Under the pieces are notes generated by a model. The model was not told the origin of the DNA and did no database searches. It saw only the letters and a program-made list of their open reading frames with translations. The translations under genes and the position numbers were made by a program. 64,000 nucleotides of DNA, from assembly GCF_021483235.1 (NCBI RefSeq), contig NZ_JAKEEC010000004.1, forward strand, positions 141,573 through 205,572, written 5' to 3'. This DNA is from Arthrobacter alkaliphilus. Lineage in GTDB: Bacteria; Actinomycetota; Actinomycetes; Actinomycetales; Micrococcaceae. Below are positions 1 to 8,600 of this stretch, piece by piece. How positions within the stretch are numbered: position 1 is the stretch's first letter; the number at the start of each line of letters is the position of its first letter.

Positions 1-1
1 C

Positions 2-898
2 GCCGGGTGGCGGGATACCCCGTACGTGGTATCAACGAACTTCTTCGCCCGGGTTGGCGGGAACATTGTTGGCCACGCTTCCTGCCAGGTTCCGCTCAAG
101 GACAATGTCCATACCGCGTGGCTTCAGGTAGAGGTGCTGGAGCGGTACCGCGGGCGCGGGATCGGAAGCGCGTTGCTCGGCACCGTCGAAGACGTCGCGA
201 GGGCCCAGGGGAGGCGCGTCCTGCAGGCGCGCACCGAACACCCCACAGGCGCCCCACCCGCGGGAGTCCCGGAAGACGGGCCGGGAGCAGCGTTCTGCCT
301 CAAGAACGGCTACACCCTCGAACAGGCCACCAGATTCAGCACGCTGGACATGGACCACAACGCGGAATGGGCGAGGCTTGAGCAGGCGGCGCATACCAAG
401 GCCGACGCGGATTACCGGGTCCTTGCCTGGACGGACCGTTGCCCTCCCCAATACGTGGATAATATGGCCGTGCTGATGGGCCGGATGAGCACGGACACCC
501 CGGCTGGAGGCCTTGAGATCGAGGCTGAGGACTGGGACGCTGCCCGCGTCAGGCAGCTCGAAGACACCGCGCTTGCCGAAGGCCAGACTGCCCTTGTGGC
601 TGCTGCACAGGACCGCCGGACGGGGGCGCTCGTCGCGTACACCGTGGTCTACCTTGATCCCGCGAAGCCTGGAATTGCCGAGCAGGACGACACCTTGGTG
701 GCTAAGCCGCATCGGGGCCATGGGTTGGGAATGCTCGTGAAACTGGCAAATCTGCGCAGGCTGCAGGCCGAATATCCAGCTGTCGGGCTCGTCATGACTT
801 CTAACGCCGAGGAAAACGAACATATGCTGTCCATCAACGTACAGCTCGGCTTCAAACCGGCGGGATATGACGGCGAATGGCAAAAGAGGATCATATGA
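2..898 (+). CDS. Tandem-GNAT acetyltransferase, cut by the left window edge
   Basis: The frame is open to base 2, so the N-terminus lies outside the window. An internal GTG at 26 is not a credible start, because the paralogue downstream has about 50 more residues before the equivalent point. Two GNAT acetyl-CoA-binding folds are visible: the first has the pyrophosphate-loop motif RGRGIGSAL (near base 150), the second HRGHGLGMLVK (near base 710). Tandem-GNAT proteins of this kind are common in actinobacteria and acetylate amines of small molecules; the substrate cannot be read from sequence. Its TGA overlaps the next ATG by four bases, so the two paralogues are probably translationally coupled. 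The family is clear, the function unknown. Confidence 0.85.
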   Translation, partial: AGWRDTPYVVSTNFFARVGGNIVGHASCQVPLKDNVHTAWLQVEVLERYRGRGIGSALLGTVEDVARAQGRRVLQARTEHPTGAPPAGVPEDGPGAAFCLKNGYTLEQATRFSTLDMDHNAEWARLEQAAHTKADADYRVLAWTDRCPPQYVDNMAVLMGRMSTDTPAGGLEIEAEDWDAARVRQLEDTALAEGQTALVAAAQDRRTGALVAYTVVYLDPAKPGIAEQDDTLVAKPHRGHGLGMLVKLANLRRLQAEYPAVGLVMTSNAEENEHMLSINVQLGFKPAGYDGEWQKRII

Positions 899-2028
899 CG
901 AGCACGGTGGAGATCGGCCAACTTTGGATCCCTGATTCCCTCGGCGATGACGACGCAAAGGATTTTCTGGCCGCCGTCGAAGTCAGCCGGCGGGTCCGGA
1001 TGCAGATCTGGGGCACCGACGATCTCGCCTACACACCGCTGGAAAAACTGCTCGAACTCAGCGATCCATACGAACGCCAGGTTATTCTCGTGGCCCGCGT
1101 CGACGGCCGCATTGTCGGTACCGTGGACATAGCGCTGCCCCTCGCCGACAACATGGACCTCGCCGAGTTCACCCTGGACATCCTCCCTGAATTCCAGCGA
1201 CGGGGCGTTGGCCGGCAACTCCTGGAAGCTGCCGAGCAGTTTGCCCGAAGCGAGGGCCGCACGATGATCATGGTTGACACCAACCATCCTGCCGAGTCAC
1301 TCCGCGGCGGTGCCGAAGGGCAGCTCGTGCCTGGCAGCGGCCTGGGCTTTGTTCCGCTGTCCAGCCGCGAGGTCGATTTTGCCCGGCGTTCCGGCTACAC
1401 CCTGCAGCACATCGAACAGTTCAGTTCCTGCGCGCTGCCGCTGGATTCAAAGCTCGTAGCCGAACTCGAGGCCGAAGCGGAAGCTGCGAACGCAGGCCGC
1501 TACCAGGTTCACCACTGGACGGACCACTGCCCCCAGCAGTGGCTGGAAGCTGTGGCCGCCTTGGAGAACGCAGCGGGGGAGGTGGTCTCCGAAGGGCAGG
1601 AGGCAGCGGAAGCCGCTCAGCCGCAATTAGTGTTCGACGCCGGGGTGTTGCGCCAGGCGGAGGACGCCGCCGTCGCGCAGGGACGCCGAACGGTGGTCAC
1701 CGCCGTCGAGCACATCGCCAGCGGGCGGATCGTCGGACTCACCACGATCGGGGTCCTGGCGCAACGCCAGGACGTCGTCTTCCAAGACGACACGATCGTG
1801 CTGCAGGAGCACCGCGGGAACAAGCTCGGGCTCCTCATCAAGGTCGCCAACATGCAGCGACTCAGCGAACAGTTCCCCGACGCCCGCGTGATCTACTCCT
1901 GGAATGCTCCGGAGAACCGGTACTTGTTGACGGTGAACAAGCAATTGGGATTCACGACGGCCGGTGTCACGGGGCTCTGGCAGAAGGAACTGCCGAACAT
2001 GGGGCGGAGGGTCACGTCCTCCGAGTAG
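895..2028 (+). CDS. Tandem-GNAT acetyltransferase, paralogue of the preceding gene
   Basis: This 377-residue protein has two GNAT domains. The N-terminal domain has QRRGVGRQLL at about residues 101-110; the C-terminal domain has HRGNKLGLLIK preceded by FQDDTIV, matching the EQDDTLV...HRGHGLGMLVK block of the upstream gene. The ATG at 895 is chosen because it overlaps the upstream stop (ATGA); an in-frame ATG at 877 would run 22 bases into the neighbour. Both genes have the same layout, pointing to duplication of an already double-domain gene. A roughly 20-residue Ala/Glu-rich linker near residues 220-240 is longer than in the neighbour. It is probably an acyl-CoA-dependent acetyltransferase of unknown substrate. 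Confidence 0.85.
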   Translation: MTSTVEIGQLWIPDSLGDDDAKDFLAAVEVSRRVRMQIWGTDDLAYTPLEKLLELSDPYERQVILVARVDGRIVGTVDIALPLADNMDLAEFTLDILPEFQRRGVGRQLLEAAEQFARSEGRTMIMVDTNHPAESLRGGAEGQLVPGSGLGFVPLSSREVDFARRSGYTLQHIEQFSSCALPLDSKLVAELEAEAEAANAGRYQVHHWTDHCPQQWLEAVAALENAAGEVVSEGQEAAEAAQPQLVFDAGVLRQAEDAAVAQGRRTVVTAVEHIASGRIVGLTTIGVLAQRQDVVFQDDTIVLQEHRGNKLGLLIKVANMQRLSEQFPDARVIYSWNAPENRYLLTVNKQLGFTTAGVTGLWQKELPNMGRRVTSSE

Positions 2029-2069
2029 CGGCACGATTTGGTGATGCACTTGCCCGTCCCGTAAGCTTG

Positions 2070-2205
2070 AACTACCAAAGACCGTCGGTTGATGGGAATC
2101 CACTCCTCCGGGCACAGCTCAACTCTGCAGCTGCGTGCGGAAGAACCAAGTGGTTTCCTAGACGAAGGACCCTGACAAAGGGCGGCCGGCGCAGGTGAAC
2201 GAAGC
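2070..2205 (+). ncRNA. Ribosomal protein L10 leader RNA
   Basis: The 5' leader of rplJ contains the conserved blocks of the L10 leader: ACCAAAGACCGTCGGTT at 2074-2090 and, after a variable region, GGCGCAGGTGAAC near 2188-2200. In bacteria this kink-turn RNA is bound by the L10-(L12)4 complex, which represses its own operon. Here it is followed 40 bases later by a terminator-type hairpin, so control may be by transcription attenuation as well as translation. The identification rests on motif and position; the covariance model was not run. Confidence 0.75.
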
Positions 2206-2240
2206 AAGTCTCCATGATCATTTGAATCGTGTTGAGCCAA

Positions 2241-2268
2241 GCCCCGTGCATCTGCGCGGGGCGTTTTT
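2241..2268 (+). terminator. Terminator/attenuator hairpin between L10 leader and rplJ
   Basis: GCCCCG and CGGGGC arms at 2241-2246 and 2257-2262, plus extra pairs inside, are followed directly by GTTTTT. The hairpin stands after the L10 leader and 60 bases before rplJ. It is therefore well placed as the off-state terminator of an attenuation switch. Confidence 0.7.
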
Positions 2269-2328
2269 AGTTGCAGCTCTTTTGAGCGGGGACCCGGAAA
2301 ACCGGCTTTATTCCCCGGAAGGAGGGTT

Positions 2329-2934
2329 ATGGCAACGCCTAGCAAGGTCTCCGCAGTAGCTGAGATCACCAACGATTTCAAGGAATCGAACGCCGCTGTC
2401 CTGACCGAATACCGCGGGCTCTCTGTTGCACAGCTCAAGCAGCTGCGTGTTTCTCTCGGCCTGGACACCAAGTTCGCGGTCGTCAAGAACACCCTGACCG
2501 CCATTGCAGCCAAGGAAGCTGGTGTCGAAGCATTCGACGGTCAGCTTGCCGGCCCCACTGCAATCGCATTCATCAAGGGTGACGCGGTTGCTGCCGCCAA
2601 GAGCCTGACGGACTTTGCCAAGGTCAACAAGCAGCTGGTCATCAAGACCGGTTACTTCGAGGGCAAGGCACTGAACGCAGAAGAGGTTGCCGCACTGGCA
2701 GCCCTCGAGTCCCGTGAGCTGCAGCTCGCCAAGGTTGCAGGCGTCCTCAAGGCACCTGCTGCCGCCGCTGCACGCATCATTGACGCTCTGCGCCTCAAGC
2801 TTGAAGAAGAGGGCGGCGCTGTAGCACCGGCCGCTGAAGAAGCACCGGCTGCCGAAGAGGCTCCCGCCGAGGCTGCTGCAGAAGAGGCTGCCGCTCCGGC
2901 TGAAGCCGCTGAAGCAGCAACCGAAGAGAACTAA
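2329..2934 (+). CDS. rplJ: 50S ribosomal protein L10
   Basis: L10 forms the base of the L7/L12 stalk that recruits translation GTPases. The 201 residues begin MATPSKVSAVAEI and contain the family blocks LTEYRGLSVAQLKQLR and VVKNTLTAIAAKEAG; the helix that binds L12 dimers lies near residues 130-160. The last ~40 residues are an Ala/Glu/Pro-rich low-complexity tail beyond the E. coli length of about 165. ATG 2329 is preceded by AAGGAGGG at ideal spacing. rplL follows after 75 bases. Expression is probably governed by the leader RNA upstream. Confidence 0.97.
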   Translation: MATPSKVSAVAEITNDFKESNAAVLTEYRGLSVAQLKQLRVSLGLDTKFAVVKNTLTAIAAKEAGVEAFDGQLAGPTAIAFIKGDAVAAAKSLTDFAKVNKQLVIKTGYFEGKALNAEEVAALAALESRELQLAKVAGVLKAPAAAAARIIDALRLKLEEEGGAVAPAAEEAPAAEEAPAEAAAEEAAAPAEAAEAATEEN

Positions 2935-3009
2935 GTTCTCCCCATTCAAACTGCGGTGCAGTAACGGATAACGTCCGTGGCGGCACCACCTAAAGGAAGG
3001 ACGCCAATC

Positions 3010-3387
3010 ATGGCGAAGCTCAGCAACGAAGAGCTCATTGAAGCTTTCAAGGAACTGACCATCATCGAACTCTCTGAGTTCGTCAAGCTCTTCGAAGAGA
3101 CCTTCGAAGTTACCGCTGCTGCTGTTGCAGTCGCCGGCCCTGCCGGTGGCGCTGCCGCTGAAGAAGCCGAAGAGAAGACCGAATTCGACGTCGTTCTCGA
3201 AGCTGCCGGTGACAAGAAGATCGCAGTGATCAAGGAAGTTCGCGCCATCACCTCCCTCGGCCTCAAGGAAGCCAAGGACCTGGTTGACGGTGCACCGAAG
3301 GCTGTTCTCGAAGGCGCCACCAAGGAAGCCGCTGAGAAGGCCAAGGAGCAGCTCGAGGCTGCCGGCGCCACGGTTACTGTCAAGTAA
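3010..3387 (+). CDS. rplL: 50S ribosomal protein L7/L12
   Basis: This is the multi-copy stalk protein that binds EF-Tu, EF-G and initiation/release factors. The 125 residues start [17 protein letters not shown] (N-terminal dimerisation domain), pass through an Ala/Gly/Glu hinge near residues 36-55, and end with the globular domain (EKTEFDVVL ... [18 protein letters not shown]). The upstream in-frame ATG at 2977 is rejected because AAAGGAAGGA lies just before ATG 3010 and the family begins there. A strong terminator closes the rplJ-rplL unit. Confidence 0.98.
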   Translation: MAKLSNEELIEAFKELTIIELSEFVKLFEETFEVTAAAVAVAGPAGGAAAEEAEEKTEFDVVLEAAGDKKIAVIKEVRAITSLGLKEAKDLVDGAPKAVLEGATKEAAEKAKEQLEAAGATVTVK

Positions 3388-3402
3388 CTCGCTTTTTCGG
3401 CT

Positions 3403-3449
3403 AGGAAGCCCCGTCCGGATTCGTCCGGGCGGGGCTTCCTTGCGTTTTA
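3403..3449 (+). terminator. Intrinsic terminator after rplL
   Basis: GGAAGCCCCGTCCGGA and its near-perfect complement fold into a stem of about 16 pairs (3403-3440), followed by TTGCGTTTT. It closes the rplJ-rplL transcript 15 bases after the stop codon. Confidence 0.9.
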
Positions 3450-3452
3450 ACG

Positions 3453-3520
3453 AAGCAACGCGGGTCACTTACGGCCCATGAGGTGCTTCCGGATGGGCCG
3501 TAAGTGACCCCGCGTTGCTT
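3453..3520. repeat. Long palindromic intergenic repeat (27/28-bp arms)
   Basis: The left arm (3453-3479) and right arm (3493-3520) are inverted copies of one sequence, core GGGTCACTTACGGCCCAT, differing by a single extra G, with a 13-base loop. The right arm overlaps the first two bases of the complement of the YbaK stop codon. The 27-bp near-perfect pairing and lack of a T-tract are more like a dispersed palindromic element than a terminator, but only one copy is in the window. It could also terminate the converging minus-strand transcript. Confidence 0.85.
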
Positions 3521-3986
3521 AGAGGGGGTCGCTGATGTCGGCCACCATCGCACCCAGGGCTGCAGTGAGGGCGTCGGCGTTCACGAAGGCGCTGAATCCG
3601 TGCTCGCCTGCGCCCATGGAGATCCTGCGTCCGGCGATGCTGGCATCCGCATAGACAGGCCACGGCTTCGAACTTCCCAGCGGGGTGATGGTGCCGCGCT
3701 CATAGCCGGTGGCTTCGAAGGCGACGTCGGCGGAAGGCATGGACAGCTTGTTGACGCCGAGGAGGGCGCGCAGCTTGGGCCAGGAGATCTGCCGGTCACC
3801 CGGGACCAACGCGAACAGGAACGTGCCGTCCCGGTGCTTGACCACAAGGGACTTGACGATGTCCGCCGGCGTGATCCCCATGTTGCGGGCCGCTTCCTCA
3901 AGGCTGCTTGCGGCCGCCCGCTCCACGAGCTGGACGTCGAGTCCGCGTGCGGCCGCGTCAGCCAGGAACCGCTCAGTGCCCCGCAT
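3519..3986 (-). CDS. YbaK/EbsC-family aminoacyl-tRNA deacylase
   Basis: YbaK-like proteins hydrolyse mischarged aminoacyl-tRNAs, typically Cys-tRNA(Pro). The 155-residue protein has the family layout: an early helix (SLEEAARNMGI), then ADIVKSLVVKHRDGTFLFALVPGDRQ with the conserved lysine, and the glycine-rich C-terminal block GTITPLGSSKPWPVYAD. It stands alone on the minus strand, 69 bases downstream of the thiolase and in the same direction, so they may be cotranscribed. GGGAG lies five bases before the ATG. The exact tRNA substrate is not determinable. Confidence 0.85.
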   Translation of the reverse strand: MRGTERFLADAAARGLDVQLVERAAASSLEEAARNMGITPADIVKSLVVKHRDGTFLFALVPGDRQISWPKLRALLGVNKLSMPSADVAFEATGYERGTITPLGSSKPWPVYADASIAGRRISMGAGEHGFSAFVNADALTAALGAMVADISDPL

Positions 3987-4055
3987 TCATGCTCCCTTTC
4001 CGTTCATACCGCCCAACCCGCCGAATGCCGCCCCAACCGCCGAACCGCCGAGGCC

Positions 4056-5267
4056 CTAGTCGCGGTAGAGCAGCAGTGCTTCACCCTGGCCTCCGCCACC
4101 ACAGAGCGCGACCGCCGCTTTGCCCCTGCCGCGGCGCTTCAGCTCATGGGCAGCGTGCAGGGCAAGCCGGGCCCCCGAAGCACCGATCGGGTGTCCGAGC
4201 GCGATTGCTCCGCCGTGGACATTGCACTTCTCCAAGGGATAATCCAGGTCCTTCAACGATTGCACTGCAACCGAACCGAAGGCTTCGTTGATCTCGATGA
4301 AGTCCAGATCGGCCGTGGTCCACCCCGCGCGGTCCAAGGCGTTCCGTATCGCGTTCGAAGGCTGGGAATGCAGGCTGTTGTCGGGCCCCGCCACCTGTCC
4401 CGGCTTGCCGACGACGGCAAGGTAGTCAAGGCCGTTCGCCTCGGCGAAGGCACGGCTTGTGAGCACGAGTGCGGAAGCGCCGTCGGACAGGGGAGAGGAG
4501 TTGCCTGCGGTGATGGTTCCGTCGGTGGCGAAAGCGCTCTTGAGCGGGGCCAAGGTTTCGAGCGTGGTCTGGGGCCGGACCCCTTCGTCGCTCGTCAGCA
4601 CCAGGGGTTCTCCCTTGCGCTGCTTGACGCTGATGGGTGCGATCTCGCCGTCGAACACGCCTTGCTCGGCGGCGGCGGCCGCACGCTGGTGCGACGCGGC
4701 GGCCACTTCGTCCTGGGACTTGCGGTCGATGCCGAGCGAGAGGTTCTTTATTTCGGTGGACAGGCCCATTGACTGGCCATCGAAGGCATCGGTGAGGCCG
4801 TCGTGGGCGGCTACGTCGAGGGCCTGGATGGCACCGTAGCTCCACCCTTGCCGTGAACCGGGCAGCAGGTGGGGAGCCCGGCTCATCGATTCCTGGCCGC
4901 CGGCGACGACGACGGCGGCGTCGCCGCTGCGGATCATCCGGGCGGCATCGATCACGGCAGTCAGGCCGGAGAGACAGACCTTGTTGATGGTGACCGCCGG
5001 GATATTCCAGCCGATGCCGGCGGCGATGGCGCTTTGGCGGGCCGGGTTCTGGCCGGCGCCTGCTTGCAGCACCTGTCCCATAATCACTGCGTCCACTTTG
5101 TCGGCGGTGATCCCGCTCGCCGCAATCGCGCCTGAAATGGCGTGGGCGCCGAGTTCGACGGCGGTGAGCCCGGCCAGTTGCCCGTTCAACCGTCCCTGTG
5201 GGGTGCGGCTGGCGGAAAGGATGACAACGTCGTTGTTGTTGTCCGTCGTGTATGAGGGGGTGCTCAT
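4056..5267 (-). CDS. Acetyl-CoA C-acyltransferase (thiolase)
   Basis: This 403-residue thiolase condenses two acetyl-CoA to acetoacetyl-CoA or does the reverse cleavage. The N-terminal half carries the nucleophile in INKVCLSGL (Cys98). The C-terminal half carries NEAFGSVAVQSL, the His block ALGHPIGASGARLAL and the second Cys in LCGGGGQGEA, so all catalytic elements are intact. The ATG at 5267 (MSTPSYTTDN) is preferred over an upstream extension because it follows GAAGAGAG and the family starts here (NNDVVILSASRTPQG). The length suits a biosynthetic acetyl-CoA acetyltransferase, but chain-length preference is uncertain. It is divergent from rpoB. Confidence 0.92.
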   Translation of the reverse strand: MSTPSYTTDNNNDVVILSASRTPQGRLNGQLAGLTAVELGAHAISGAIAASGITADKVDAVIMGQVLQAGAGQNPARQSAIAAGIGWNIPAVTINKVCLSGLTAVIDAARMIRSGDAAVVVAGGQESMSRAPHLLPGSRQGWSYGAIQALDVAAHDGLTDAFDGQSMGLSTEIKNLSLGIDRKSQDEVAAASHQRAAAAAEQGVFDGEIAPISVKQRKGEPLVLTSDEGVRPQTTLETLAPLKSAFATDGTITAGNSSPLSDGASALVLTSRAFAEANGLDYLAVVGKPGQVAGPDNSLHSQPSNAIRNALDRAGWTTADLDFIEINEAFGSVAVQSLKDLDYPLEKCNVHGGAIALGHPIGASGARLALHAAHELKRRGRGKAAVALCGGGGQGEALLLYRD

Positions 5268-5470
5268 TTTCTCTCTTCCGATCAAGGGTGGTGAGCCTAG
5301 GCTACCGTGGGGTAGATCACCTCTCCATTCAACAATGGGCCCGGGATCAACATTCCACCTGCGCCGGCAAAGGCCGGGGCGCATCGGTGCCCGCAGCAAC
5401 CGTGCTTGCATTCAGGCGGGATGTGGGGTAGACAGGTGGGTTGATTTGCCGTATTGTGGATATTTGCGTC

Positions 5471-5502
5471 TTCCCTGTTAACCTTCAGCCTTCATATAGC
5501 GG
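5471..5502 (+). promoter_or_regulatory. Candidate rpoB promoter P1 with TCATATAGCGG
   Basis: TTCCCT (5471-5476) and TATAGC (5495-5500) are 18 bases apart; the -10 lies in TCATATAGCGG. The -35 is weak. The identical 11-mer recurs at 5577 and upstream of rpoA, which supports function more than the hexamer scores do. Confidence 0.45.
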
Positions 5503-5556
5503 TGGGCTTTACCTCTCAGCTGCGCCATCGACGTGCCATTTAGAACGGTACGGCCT

Positions 5557-5587
5557 TTGCCAGCGGGGGTCCCGGGTCATATAGCGG
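5557..5587 (+). promoter_or_regulatory. Candidate rpoB promoter P2 with TCATATAGCGG
   Basis: TTGCCA (5557-5562) and TATAGC (5580-5585) are separated by 17 bases, the best promoter spacing in this region. The -10 is again embedded in TCATATAGCGG. Transcription would begin about 80 bases before the rpoB TTG. Confidence 0.5.
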
Positions 5588-5674
5588 AACCGGAAAGGTA
5601 CCTTGCGGATTCGATCTGCGGGGTGCAAGCGGGGGAGATCTGAAAACGCCTGAAGGTCTGTGGAAGGATCCCTC

Positions 5675-8600
5675 TTGGTCGCCTCGAGCACCTCAAATGA
5701 AAACAATGCAGGAACCGCTATCAATGCCAGCAGCACCGACGGTGCAACTCGCCGGCTCTCATTCGCAAAGATTCACGAACCGCTGGACGTTCCGAATCTG
5801 CTCGCACTGCAGACAGACAGCTTTGACTGGCTGGTCGGAAACGAACGCTGGCAGGCGCGTGTAGCGAAGGCTGTCGAGGAAGGCGACCTGAGCGTCGCCA
5901 CCACCTCCGGACTCGCCGACATCTTCGAAGAGATCTCCCCCATCGAGGACTTCCAGGGCACCATGTCCCTGAGCTTCTCCGAGCCGGAGTTCGCTGATCC
6001 GAAGTACACCATGGCCGAATGCAAAGACCGTGACGCCACCTACTCGGCACCGCTGTATGTCAAGGCCGAGTTCATGAACAACAACACGGGTGAAATCAAG
6101 CAGCAGACCGTGTTCATGGGCGACTTCCCCCTCATGACCGAGAAGGGAACGTTCGTCGTCAACGGCACCGAGCGTGTCGTCGTCTCGCAGCTGGTCCGTT
6201 CGCCGGGCGCCTACTTTGAGCGCACCGCCGACAAGACCAGCGACAAGGACATCTTCACCGCGAAGATCATCCCGTCCCGCGGTGCCTGGTTCGAGCTCGA
6301 AATCGACAAGCGCGACCAGGTCGGCGTCCGCCTCGACCGCAAGCGCAAGCAGTCGGTCACCGTTCTGCTGAAGGCCCTTGGCTGGACCGAAGGCCAGATC
6401 CTGGAAGAGTTCGGCCAGTACGACTCCATGCGTGCGACGCTGGAGAAGGATGCCACCGAAACCCAGGAAGACGCCCTCCTGGACATCTACCGCAAGCTGC
6501 GCCCGGGCGAGCCGCCCACCGTCGAGGCTGCCCAGTCCCTGCTGGACAACCTGTACTTCAACGCCAAGCGCTACGATCTGGCCAAGGTCGGCCGTTACAA
6601 GATCAACCGCAAGCTCGGCATCGACCGCTCCCTTGGCGACAAGGAAGCTTCGGTCCTGCACGTTGAAGACATCGTCGCCATGATCAAGTTCCTCGTCGCG
6701 CTGCACGCCGGCGAGAAGACCATCATGGGCAAGCGCGACGGCGAGGACCACGAGCTCCGCGTCGAGATCGATGACATCGACCACTTCGGCAACCGCCGCA
6801 TCCGCGCGGTCGGCGAACTGATCGAAAACCAGGTCCGCACCGGCCTGTCCCGCATGGAGCGCGTCGTTCGCGAACGCATGACCACGCAGGACGTCGAAGC
6901 GATCACGCCGCAGACCCTGATCAACATCCGCCCTGTTGTGGCAGCGATCAAGGAGTTCTTCGGAACGTCCCAGCTGTCCCAGTTCATGGACCAGAACAAC
7001 CCGCTGTCTGGCCTGACCCACAAGCGCCGCTTGTCGGCTCTTGGCCCGGGTGGTCTGTCCCGTGACCGCGCAGGCATGGAAGTCCGTGACGTGCACCCGT
7101 CCCACTACGGACGTATGTGCCCCATCGAAACCCCTGAAGGTCCGAACATCGGCCTCATCGGTTCGTTGGCTTCCTACGGCCGCATCAACCCGTTCGGTTT
7201 CATCGAGACTCCGTACCGCCTCGTCAAGGACGGCATCGTTTCGGACGAGGTCCAGTACCTGACCGCCGACGACGAAGCCGAAGTCCTGATCGCACAGGCC
7301 AACGCTCCGCTCGACGAGAACAAGCGGTTCGCCGAAGAGACCGTCCTGGTCCGTGCCCGTGGTGGTGGAGGCGAGCCCGTCCTGGTTCCGGCCGAAGACG
7401 TCCAGTTCATGGATGTTTCCCCGCGCCAGATGGTGTCCGTGGCTACGGCCCTGATTCCGTTCCTCGAGCATGACGACGCAAACCGTGCACTCATGGGTGC
7501 CAACATGCAGCGCCAGGCCGTGCCGCTGGTCCGTTCCGAGGCTCCGTTCGTGGGCACCGGCATGGAGCGCGCTGCCGCCGTCGACGCCGGTGACGTTGTC
7601 ATCGCGAAGAAGGCCGGCGTGGTCAACGAAGTTTCCGCGGATCTCGTCACCATGCTCAACGACGACGGCACGGAAACCAGCTACCGGATCAACAAGTTCG
7701 CCCGTTCCAACCAGGGCAACTGCTACAACCACCGTGTCCTGGTCAACGAAGGCCAGCGCCTCGAAGTCGGCGGCATCATCGCTGACGGCCCGGCAACGGA
7801 CCAGGGTGAACTGGCCCTCGGCAAGAACCTCCTCGTGGCATTCATGTCCTGGGAAGGCCACAACTTCGAGGACGCCATCATCCTGTCGCAGCGCATTGTC
7901 GCTGAGGACGTTCTTTCCTCCATCCACATCGAGGAGCACGAGATCGATGCCCGCGACACCAAGCTTGGTGCCGAGGAAATCACCCGTGACATCCCCAACG
8001 TGTCCGAGGAAGTCCTTGCCGGCCTGGACGAGCGCGGCATCATCCACATCGGTGCCGAGGTTGAAGCCGGCGACATCCTGGTCGGAAAGGTCACCCCGAA
8101 GGGTGAAACCGAACTGACTCCGGAAGAGCGCCTCCTCCGTGCCATCTTCGGCGAGAAGTCCCGCGAAGTGCGTGACACCTCCCTGAAGGTTCCGCACGGT
8201 GAGTCCGGCACGGTTATCGGCGTGCGCGTCTTCGACCGCGACAACGACGACGAGCTGCCCCCGGGCGTCAACCAGCTGGTCCGCGTCTACGTTGCTGCCA
8301 AGCGCAAGATCACCGACGGCGACAAGCTCGCCGGCCGCCACGGTAACAAGGGCGTCATCTCGAAGATCCTGCCTGTTGAAGACATGCCGTTCCTCGCAGA
8401 CGGTACGCCGGTGGACATCGTCCTGAACCCCTTGGGTGTTCCGGGCCGCATGAACGTCGGCCAGGTGCTTGAAACGCACCTCGGCTGGGTAGCGAAGACC
8501 GGTTGGAAGATCGAAGGCGAGCCGGAGTGGGTCAAGAACCTCCCGAACCTGCCTCGTGAAACCGGCCAGACCACCGTTGCCACCCCGGTGTTCGACGGTG

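Larger units (their letters stand above)
2029..2328. other. Intergenic region with the rplJ leader
   Basis: These 300 bases hold no credible gene. They contain the L10 leader RNA and its intrinsic hairpin (listed separately), then a short stretch with a strong AAGGAGGG ribosome binding site just before rplJ. A weak promoter-like TTGCCC at 2050-2055 lies just before the leader, but no convincing -10 hexamer follows at the right distance. Confidence 0.7.
5268..5674. other. Thiolase/rpoB divergent region with long rpoB leader
   Basis: These 407 bases hold no supported gene. The right half holds two copies of TCATATAGCGG (5492-5502 and 5577-5587), both in promoter-like contexts facing rpoB, and the GGAAGGA site that sets the rpoB start. 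Depending on which promoter is used, the leader is roughly 80-170 bases. The left ~150 bases must hold the thiolase promoter; I see no clear hexamers there. Confidence 0.6.

Noticed and set aside
3504..4772. 422-codon plus-strand frame over the YbaK and thiolase genes
   Set aside because: Runs antisense to two genes with clear catalytic motifs; the translation is repetitive and unrecognisable.
6962..7060. Possible rifampicin-resistance substitution in rpoB
   Set aside because: The cluster reads [24 protein letters not shown] in pieces, with wild-type residues at all common resistance positions. S12 Lys43 and Lys88 are likewise wild type.
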